Source: Bifidobacterium cuniculi
GTDB lineage: Bacteria > Actinomycetota > Actinomycetes > Actinomycetales > Bifidobacteriaceae
DNA: 38,667 bases
Assembly (NCBI RefSeq): GCF_000741575.1
Contig: NZ_JGYV01000012.1
Span: 1 to 38,667, forward strand
Direction of reading: 5' to 3'
In this document: piece after piece, positions 32,951 through 38,667 of the stretch
Numbering within the stretch: position 1 is the first letter of the stretch
How the letters are laid out: each line of letters starts with the position of its first letter
Made by a program: the position numbers and the translations under genes
Notes under the pieces: generated by a model
Database searches by the model: none
What the model saw: the letters and a program-made list of their open reading frames with translations, nothing else
Told to the model about the DNA's origin: nothing

Positions 32951-34795
32951 ATGCCCGGACCAATGGGACATGGACGCGGCAGGGCCGTGGAAAAGCCGGC
33001 TGATTTCGCCGGTTCGATGAAACAGCTCATCCGCTTCAGCAAACGCTACATACCCGCCATCGTCATCGCGCTCATCCTCGGCATCGGCAGCACCGTCTGC
33101 CAGATCATCGGGCCCGACTACCTCAAGGACATGACCAACGAGATCGTCGCCGGCCTGCCCGCCCTGGTCGGCGGCAAGCCGGTGCTCAAGTCGATCGACA
33201 TGGCGGCCGTCACGCGCATCGGCTGGATCCTCGTCGGCCTCTACGTCGGCTATGCGCTCCTCGGCTACGTGCAGAGCTGGATGATGGCCACCGTCACCCA
33301 GCGCACCGCCCAGCGGCTGCGCGACGCCATCAGCGTCAAGATCAACAAGCTGCCGCTCAAGTACTTCGACAAGGTCAGCTACGGCGACGTCATGAGCCGC
33401 ATCACCAACGACGTCGACGCCGTCGGACAGACCCTCGGCCAGTCCCTCGGCTCGCTGCTGACCAGCGTCACGCTCTTCTTCGGCGCACTCATCATGATGT
33501 TCGCCAACAACGTCATCCTCACGCTGTGCGCCATCGGTGTGACCATCATCGGCCTCGTGCTCATGCTCTTCGTCATGAAGCGTTCGCAGAAGTACTTCAC
33601 CGAGCAGCAGGTCGCGCTCGGCGACGTCAACGGCCACGTCGAGGAGATCTACGGCGGCCATCTCATCGTCAAGGCATACAACGGCGAGGCCGACGCCATC
33701 CGCCGCTTCGAGCGGTACAACAACGACCTGTACGAGTCGGGCTGGAAGAGCCAGTTCTTCTCCGGCCTCATGATGCCGATGATGAACCTCGTGGGCAACA
33801 TTGGCTACGTCATCGTGTGCGTCGTCGGCGCGGCGCTCGCCATGAACGGCACCATCGAGTTCGGCGTCATCGTCGCCTTCATGCTCTACATCCGCCTGTT
33901 CACGCAGCCCCTCAGCCAGTTCGCGCAGGCCTTCCAGAACCTGCAGCGCTGCGCCGCCGGCGCCGAGCGCGTCTTCGGCTTCCTCGACGAACCCGAACTG
34001 CCCGACGAGCGCGACAAGGAGCCGCTGCTCGGCCGTGACGGCAACGGCGAGATCACGCCCGTGGAAGGCCGTGTCTCCTTCAGTCACGTGCGCTTCGGCT
34101 ACGAGCCGGACCAGCCGGTCATCCACGACTTCTCCGCCGACGTTGCGCCCGGGCAGAAGGTCGCCATCGTCGGGCCGACCGGCGCGGGCAAGACGACCAT
34201 GGTCAACCTGCTCATGCGCTTCTACGAGATCGACGCCGGCACCATTGCCATCGACGGCATCGACACGAAGTCCGTGCCGCGCTGGAACGTGCACGACCAG
34301 TTCTCCATGGTGCTGCAGGACACCTGGATCTTCCGCGGCACGGTGCGCGAGAACATCGTGTACGCGAAGGATGGCGTGAGCGACGAGCAGGTCGTGGCGG
34401 CGTGCAAGGCCGTGGGCCTCGACCGCTACATTCGCTCGCTGCCCGACGGCTACGACACCGTGCTCGACGACAAGACCACGCTGTCCCAGGGCCAGAAGCA
34501 GCTGCTGACCATCGCACGTGCGATGGTGCAGGACGCGCCGATCCTGATCCTCGACGAGGCGACGAGCTCCGTGGACACCCGCACCGAGGAGCTGGTGCAG
34601 AAGGCGATGGACCAGCTGACCGTGGGCCGCACGAGCTTCGTGATCGCCCACCGCCTCTCCACGATCCGCGACGCCGACATGATCCTGGTGATGAAGGACG
34701 GCGACATCGTGGAGCGTGGTACGCACGAGGAGCTGCTGGCCCGCAACGGCTTCTACGCCGACATCTACAATGCGCAGTTCACGCTGGCGCAGTAG
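32951..34795 (+). CDS. ABC exporter half-transporter with canonical ATPase
   Basis: A 614-residue protein and the partner of the preceding gene. After a Gly/Arg-rich start (MPGPMGHGRGRAVEKPADFA), the membrane domain has six spans; Walker A is GPTGAGKTT (about 408-416), signature LSQGQKQLLTIARA, and Walker B ILILDEATSSVD with E536 intact. Together the two form the usual asymmetric drug exporter. ATG 32951 follows AGAAAGGACC. Its last codons (NGFYADIYN) form one arm of a 20-bp inverted repeat with downstream DNA. Confidence 0.94.
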   Translation: MPGPMGHGRGRAVEKPADFAGSMKQLIRFSKRYIPAIVIALILGIGSTVCQIIGPDYLKDMTNEIVAGLPALVGGKPVLKSIDMAAVTRIGWILVGLYVGYALLGYVQSWMMATVTQRTAQRLRDAISVKINKLPLKYFDKVSYGDVMSRITNDVDAVGQTLGQSLGSLLTSVTLFFGALIMMFANNVILTLCAIGVTIIGLVLMLFVMKRSQKYFTEQQVALGDVNGHVEEIYGGHLIVKAYNGEADAIRRFERYNNDLYESGWKSQFFSGLMMPMMNLVGNIGYVIVCVVGAALAMNGTIEFGVIVAFMLYIRLFTQPLSQFAQAFQNLQRCAAGAERVFGFLDEPELPDERDKEPLLGRDGNGEITPVEGRVSFSHVRFGYEPDQPVIHDFSADVAPGQKVAIVGPTGAGKTTMVNLLMRFYEIDAGTIAIDGIDTKSVPRWNVHDQFSMVLQDTWIFRGTVRENIVYAKDGVSDEQVVAACKAVGLDRYIRSLPDGYDTVLDDKTTLSQGQKQLLTIARAMVQDAPILILDEATSSVDTRTEELVQKAMDQLTVGRTSFVIAHRLSTIRDADMILVMKDGDIVERGTHEELLARNGFYADIYNAQFTLAQ

Positions 34796-34826
34796 GTGGG
34801 TGGGGGTTGTAGATGTCGGCGTAGAA
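34751..34826. terminator. 20-bp inverted repeat across the stop codon of the exporter operon
   Basis: TTCTACGCCGACATCTACAA (34751-34770, coding FYADIYN) and its exact reverse complement (34807-34826) enclose the stop codon. It may end transcription between the converging exporter and kinase genes. It could also be an inverted duplication of the gene end. Confidence 0.65.
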
Positions 34827-34830
34827 TCGG

Positions 34831-34880
34831 TTCCGCATAAAGACCGGGATTGCCGATGGCGTTCCGGTAACAACTTATTC
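34831..34880 (-). pseudogene. Remnant similar to the lipoprotein gene, fused to the kinase 3' end
   Basis: The minus strand reads YRNAIGNPGLYAE, matching YRQAIGNPNLYAE of the lipoprotein at 36448-37245 at about 87% over 39 nt. The GATGAAT before it also matches. The stop codon of the shortened histidine kinase lies in this matching stretch. Confidence 0.6.
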
Positions 34881-35612
34881 ATCCGTCATCTGCTCCAGCA
34901 GGAGGTCGACGATGCCGGCGACGTCGGTGGCGATGCCATCGAGCTGGGCGCGCACGTGCCGGTCGAGCTCGATGATCTCGTCAGGTGACGGCGGCCGGTC
35001 ACCTGACGTCACCTGCAGTTCGCGCCGCTGCAGCTGCAGGTCGACTTCGGTGAGGCGGCCGGCGACGGCGTCGTGCATGCCGTGGGCAGAGCGGCGGACC
35101 TGTGCGCGCATCTGCCTCATGTGCTCCCGCAGCTGCCGCAACCGGACAAACACATGACGCAGTGCGCAGCTGAGCAGCGCATCCAGGATGAACATGGCTG
35201 CGAAGAGGAGCGACTGCGCCATGGAACCGCCGGTCAGGGCCAGCCAGCCACACTGATACGCGGACAGTGCGACGACCGCGCCGGCGGCTGCGGCGTCGCA
35301 CGTGCGGTAAGCCCACAGGCCGAGCACGGCCATGATGGCGTAGAGCGAATACGCGCTGTAGACGGGGAAGACGGCGTCGCCGACCAGCGCGAGCACGCAG
35401 CAAGCGGCGAGCGCGGGGACGGGCCAGCGGTAGGAGGCGGCGAGGAGCAGCACCTGTGCGATGACCAGTGCGGCCAGCAGCAGCGGTGCGGTGTTGAGCG
35501 CGAACGTATCCCACAAGAGGACTGCCGACGTCACCGCGATGACGGCGAGGACGCCGGGGTGGGCGATCCGTGCGGTCAGTCGAGGCCGAACATGCGGTTG
35601 ATGTGGTTCCAT
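34875..35612 (-). CDS. Histidine kinase, truncated (no ATPase domain)
   Basis: A 245-residue protein with five or six spans (residues about 18-150) and the start of a HisKA_3 domain: AQVRRSAHGMHDAVAGRLTE with phospho-acceptor H180. It ends about 65 residues later, so the HATPase_c domain is missing. The last codons and stop match a fragment of the lipoprotein gene, which suggests a deletion joined the kinase to unrelated DNA. ATG 35612 overlaps the response-regulator gene by 37 bp; a start closer to the regulator's stop is possible. It is probably inactive as a kinase, unless it acts as a phosphatase or dimer partner. Confidence 0.75.
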   Translation of the reverse strand: MEPHQPHVRPRLTARIAHPGVLAVIAVTSAVLLWDTFALNTAPLLLAALVIAQVLLLAASYRWPVPALAACCVLALVGDAVFPVYSAYSLYAIMAVLGLWAYRTCDAAAAGAVVALSAYQCGWLALTGGSMAQSLLFAAMFILDALLSCALRHVFVRLRQLREHMRQMRAQVRRSAHGMHDAVAGRLTEVDLQLQRRELQVTSGDRPPSPDEIIELDRHVRAQLDGIATDVAGIVDLLLEQMTDE

Positions 35613-36271
35613 TGCACTATTCCTTCGCGCAGGTTGGCGGCGCCGAGCCGGTCGAGGGCATGCTGCCGGTGCTTGCGGACCGTGGCGGGGGAGCAGCCGA
35701 GATGGGTGGCGATGGCATCGTCGGTGATGCCGCGGGCGAGGAGATCCATGACCCGGCCTTGGGTCGGCGTAAGCATGGTGAGTGGGTGATGTTGGGTCTG
35801 GATGTGGCGAATGGCCTGGGCGGGAGAGTCGAAGCCGTCGCAGGACTCCCCGTGGACGATGGCGTGCAGGGCGTGGGCGATGCCGCGGATGTCGCGCTTG
35901 GAACACAGGCCCTGGCCGCCGGCCAGCCGCAGGGCGCCAAAATAGCGGTCGAGCGGCAGGGAGGTCATGCCCAGCACGGGGATGGTGTCGCCGTCGTGGC
36001 GCAGCTGCCAGACGACTTTCGGCCCGTCGATGTCGCCCAGGTGCATGTCCATGAGAATCGCGTCCGCTTCTCCCCGATGCCGTGTGCAGTGGTCGACCGT
36101 GTCGAAGCCGCCGGTCAGGTGGGCGACGACCTCCAGTCCAGGCAGGTAGGCGGCCAGCAGTTCCCCCACCAGTTCCATGGCCAATGGGTCGTTCTCCACG
36201 AGGATGAGGCGCAGGCGTTGCCGGGATGTTGCTGATGCGCCGCTTTCCTCGATATTCGCTGTTCCAACCAT
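35576..36271 (-). CDS. NarL/LuxR-type response regulator
   Basis: A 231-residue regulator. In the receiver domain LILVENDPLA gives the acidic pocket and ADAILMDMHLGDIDG the phospho-acceptor D75, with S/T and Lys (CSKRD) at the usual later positions. The C-terminal LuxR helix-turn-helix is LTPTQGRVMDLLARGITDDA with IATHLGCSPATVRKHRQHAL. ATG 36271 follows GGAGGGAAGC. The cognate kinase gene overlaps its end but lacks the ATPase domain, so phosphate may come from another kinase or from small donors. Confidence 0.92.
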   Translation of the reverse strand: MVGTANIEESGASATSRQRLRLILVENDPLAMELVGELLAAYLPGLEVVAHLTGGFDTVDHCTRHRGEADAILMDMHLGDIDGPKVVWQLRHDGDTIPVLGMTSLPLDRYFGALRLAGGQGLCSKRDIRGIAHALHAIVHGESCDGFDSPAQAIRHIQTQHHPLTMLTPTQGRVMDLLARGITDDAIATHLGCSPATVRKHRQHALDRLGAANLREGIVQWNHINRMFGLD

Positions 36272-36447
36272 GCTTCCCTCCGCCCCTTCTTGGCGCTGAC
36301 CATGACGTCCGCTCCTTGTCGATGATACCAGCGCATACCGTGGCGATGTTCTGTTGTCTTGTCTTGGATAGGATGGCTGTGAGTGTTTTCATGGAATCTT
36401 TCAGTTATTGTGATGAATCGTCATGGCGTGGGATGTCGCAGAAGCGG

Positions 36448-37245
36448 CTATTTGAATGGCTGCCAGCCTGGGAAACGGACGCTGAGGTCGGAATCGTCAC
36501 CGTTGGTGACGAAGCATATGACGGATTTGGGATCATGGAAGTCGAAACTATATTTGCTGGCTGCCTCGCCTGTTTCGTCGTAGCGATCCGTGGTGAAGTT
36601 CCTGGCGGAGACCTCACGGTAGGCAGCTTGCTCCTCCTCGAACTGGCGTGCCGTATAGCTGGCGGGCACGAGCTTCTCACGGTGTAGGCAGTCGGTGATG
36701 GCCACGGGTATTTCCGCGTAAAGATTGGGATTGCCGATGGCTTGCCGGTAGGATTCATCCACGATGAGATACTCCTGGGAGCGGCATTGGCTGTCGTCGT
36801 GGGCGAGCTTATCCATCTCCGCCTCGGTACGTCCTACGTCGATGGGCATGAGTGCCGGACTGCGTAGGCCATTGTCGTATACGGGTACTTGTGGCGTGGT
36901 GTATCCTTTGTCCACCATGCATTGCTGGTAGTTGCTCCAGGCGCGATCGTAGTCGGCCTTGGAGATGGCGCCCCCGTTTTCCACGGCTTTGCGCAGGATC
37001 TCTTTCTGTGCTTCTGACATGGGATAAGTGGCGTTGTCGTCGATGCTCAGGAGGTATTCGATGCGGTCGGGGATAGATGCGGCGATCTTGATTGCGGTTG
37101 CCGACGGTTGGCTGCTCGGTTCGGGGGCCACTTCTTCCTGTGGCGCACTCCCGCAAGCCGACAGAGGTACAAGAAGAATGATCATGATTGACGCGAGAAC
37201 GGCTCTTGTATGATGTTGCCTTTTTGATGCGATCGTAATGGGCAT
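36448..37245 (-). CDS. Secreted lipoprotein, unknown function
   Basis: A 265-residue lipoprotein. The signal peptide ends in the lipobox LSAC (C31): RAVLASIMIILLVPLSACGS. The mature part is Pro/Ser-rich, then helical with YPMSEAQKEILRKAVENGG, conserved-looking Cys (QQCMVDKG, SQCRSQ, TDCLHR, ICFV) and Trp. ATG 37245 follows AAGGAAA; a longer frame upstream runs into the terminator. No known family recognised. A fragment of a related gene survives at 34831-34880, so there was probably a second copy beyond the two-component genes. Confidence 0.8.
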   Translation of the reverse strand: MPITIASKRQHHTRAVLASIMIILLVPLSACGSAPQEEVAPEPSSQPSATAIKIAASIPDRIEYLLSIDDNATYPMSEAQKEILRKAVENGGAISKADYDRAWSNYQQCMVDKGYTTPQVPVYDNGLRSPALMPIDVGRTEAEMDKLAHDDSQCRSQEYLIVDESYRQAIGNPNLYAEIPVAITDCLHREKLVPASYTARQFEEEQAAYREVSARNFTTDRYDETGEAASKYSFDFHDPKSVICFVTNGDDSDLSVRFPGWQPFK

Positions 37246-37271
37246 GATAGTGGTTTCCTTGCGGGATGAGT

Positions 37272-37315
37272 GAATATGGAAAGGGAAGGCACGGTTGCCT
37301 TCCCTTTCCATATTC
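37272..37315 (-). terminator. Strong terminator of the small secreted-protein gene
   Basis: Perfect 20-bp arms (37272-37291 and 37296-37315) around CGGT; the stem starts GAATATGGAAAGGGAAGGCA. It lies 66 bp after the stop of the 114-residue gene and upstream of the lipoprotein start. Confidence 0.85.
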
Positions 37316-37381
37316 AGTGCTGCCACGGCATAGTCAGAACATGGGCAAAAGCGAGGGACTTTTGCTGGAATTGACGGTTTG

Positions 37382-37726
37382 CTAACCGACGATGTATTTT
37401 GCGTAGTCGCCTGCAGTGGTTGCAGTCCCCGTTTGAGATACGCTGCATGTCTGGCCGAGACCAACCTTCATATATCGCGGGTTGATGTTGCCGCTTTGTT
37501 TGGCCTCGCAGTAGGAGGCTTGGTTGACGGAGTACATGCTGATGGCTGAGGAAGTGTAGGTGACGGTACGGCTGCCGCGGAAGTATCCGCCTTCGATTGA
37601 GCCGCTGCTGTAGGGGATGTAGGTTGCCGTCGCGGATGCGTAGGCGATGTTGGCGGTGGAGAAAGCAACGCCGAGGGCCAAGCCAACGGCACCGACCTTC
37701 TTCCATAGTGACATGTTCCTGCTCAT
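37382..37726 (-). CDS. Small secreted protein with two cysteines
   Basis: A 114-residue protein with a clear signal peptide (MSRNMSLWKKVGAVGLALGV and on, likely cleaved after AYA at residue 30). The mature part of about 84 residues is rich in Ser, Thr, Tyr and Gly and has two Cys (SYCEAKQ and QTCSVSQ), which could form one disulfide. ATG 37726 follows GAAGGAGC; ATG at 37714 is possible. No family recognised. It is transcribed alone, ended by the hairpin at 37272-37315. Confidence 0.8.
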   Translation of the reverse strand: MSRNMSLWKKVGAVGLALGVAFSTANIAYASATATYIPYSSGSIEGGYFRGSRTVTYTSSAISMYSVNQASYCEAKQSGNINPRYMKVGLGQTCSVSQTGTATTAGDYAKYIVG

Positions 37727-38200
37727 GGGATTGCTCCTTCTTCCGTCTGCGACGGTGCTTCGCTGCGCCGCTGCGGGCCACGATCATCGTGCCTTGTGCA
37801 CAGTTTCGCGTACGTGGGGTTTCAGAACAAGCGCTTCTACACACAGCGGGTATGTGCAAACATCGAATTTATTCAGTCGTCTCTATCGTCCTGTACCCGT
37901 TCCGGCAACAAGTCGATTTGCTCCGTTCGCTCCACTCCAGCGACTTCCAAGCTTCCAGCTCGCCGGCGCGCAGGTTGTCGTTGTTGCCGACCGCGTAGGT
38001 GCACATCGTGACTCGCTGAAGTCGAAGCTGAACGCGGCACGTCTCGCCGCAAGGTCCTGTCATCATTCGGTTGGTTGCGGCACGTACGAGCCGTCATGCC
38101 GCCATATGCCATTTGCTACCCACTATCAAATAGCCGGTCGGGAGACGTTCTGATGCGTCACAGTGAGTTGGCGACATTCCGCCGTTTTCACTACGCTATT
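37727..38200. other. Gene-free stretch next to the right IS
   Basis: No convincing gene is seen. The first part must hold the promoter of the small secreted-protein gene (AT-richer, minus strand). A GC-rich patch near 37895-38075 has short open frames on both strands without ribosome sites and may be a decayed gene fragment. Confidence 0.5.
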
Positions 38201-38667
38201 TGAACTGTCCCCCGTTTTCTGGACGGGGTTAATGAGTGTCACCCACCCTCATGGTGTGGGTGCTCAGTCTACCATGCCCCGGCCCTACCCGGCCAGGGCC
38301 AGTAACGCCTGCTCATAGCGGTCGGGGCTCATGCCCCCGACCGCTGCCTGGCAGCGTGTCGAGTTCCAGTAACGGATGTAGCCCTCCAGGTCACGCTTGA
38401 ACGACTCATAGTCAGCCCATTGACGACCCCGGAAGAACTCGTCCTTGAGATGACCGAACACCTGCTCGGTCGCGGCGTTGTCCAAGCAGTTGCCCTTGCG
38501 TGACATGCTGCGCACGATGCCCATGCGCGCGCACGCCCGCGCCCAGGCGGGCTGCTGGTACTGCCAGCCCTGGTCACTGTGCAGCAACGGCACCGCGCCC
38601 GCCGGCAGCGCATCGGCCAGGCCGGCCAACAAGTCAGCCTGTTGCGCCCAGTCCGGGTGACGCGAGA
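38201..38667 (-). mobile_element. IS3-family insertion sequence, copy 2 (cut by window edge)
   Basis: The element end TGAACTGTCCCCC begins at 38201. The segment 38201-38565 matches the left copy in reverse orientation, and 38566-38667 continues further into the element. The transposase 3' end again faces the interior. The other end is outside the window. Confidence 0.9.
38285..38665 (-). CDS. IS3-family transposase OrfB (partial, C-terminal part)
   Basis: The C-terminal 126 residues of a DDE transposase. It includes the middle Asp in LLHSDQGWQYQQP and the last Glu in NAATEQVFGHLKDEFF. The frame stays open to the window edge, so the protein is cut, not broken. It has the same protein sequence as the copy at 3-281 where they overlap. 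Confidence 0.9.
   Translation of the reverse strand, partial: SRHPDWAQQADLLAGLADALPAGAVPLLHSDQGWQYQQPAWARACARMGIVRSMSRKGNCLDNAATEQVFGHLKDEFFRGRQWADYESFKRDLEGYIRYWNSTRCQAAVGGMSPDRYEQALLALAG

Noticed and set aside
32924..34882. 652-codon minus-strand frame opposite the second ABC half-transporter
   Set aside because: Shadow of the exporter gene, rich in Asp, Val and His, and without any recognisable domain.
37869..38112. Two overlapping short minus-strand frames near the right IS (one with VTMCTYAVGNNDNLRAG)
   Set aside because: No ribosome site and no family could be supported; possibly a decayed gene fragment, so only mentioned in the spacer entry.
37647..38153. 168-codon plus-strand frame near the right IS
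   Set aside because: It overlaps the signal-peptide region of the secreted-protein gene on the other strand, lacks a ribosome site and shows no domain.

Overview
The window is GC-rich, densely coded DNA that looks like Bifidobacterium or a close relative. The grounds are the codon use, a LacI-regulated glycoside locus with ABC permeases but no ATPase gene of their own, DUF624 and GH94 genes, and heterodimeric ABC exporters. The genus is inferred from gene content, not from a marker gene. Both window edges lie inside copies of one IS3-family element in opposite orientation (1-365 on +, 38201-38667 on -), so the 37.8 kb between them is bounded by inverted IS copies.

Region 1 (366-13010) is a carbohydrate locus that reads best as galactomannan or manno-oligosaccharide use. 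It has two ABC sugar permeases, a GH2 beta-mannosidase, a LacI regulator, a DUF624 membrane protein with a membrane-anchored binding-protein-like partner, a GH36 alpha-galactosidase and an AGE-family epimerase/isomerase of the mannose-isomerase type. An operator of consensus TTAARCGCTTNA lies in the promoters of the permeases, the alpha-galactosidase and the isomerase, with a weaker form before lacI, which suggests one regulon. No solute-binding protein or ATPase gene is present.

Region 2 (13011-25047) holds an MFS transporter flanked by two clusters of a short inverted-repeat element, an amino-acid permease, a DUF559/AbiEi-like protein, a GH94 cellobiose-type phosphorylase, and a TetR regulator divergent from an ABC ATPase plus a large FtsX-type permease. 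A third copy of the short repeat is inserted in frame inside the alpha-galactosidase gene, the most striking observation here.

Region 3 (25048-27882) is a low-GC cassette of five small orphan genes, one with DUF4417. It sits exactly between two copies of the last 165 bp of the FtsX permease gene, as expected if a mobile cassette had entered the 3' end of that gene and restored it.

Region 4 (27883-38200) has a second amino-acid permease, a small membrane protein, a MarR regulator with a heterodimeric ABC exporter (a parS-like palindrome lies between the two exporter genes), a response regulator with a histidine kinase lacking its ATPase domain, a lipoprotein and a small secreted protein.

Several intergenic spaces carry very long, near-perfect palindromes of about 100 bp (6905-7013, 11507-11607, 29668-29774, 30075-30179), two of which are the same family. 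All functions are assigned by reading motifs; no database search was possible.
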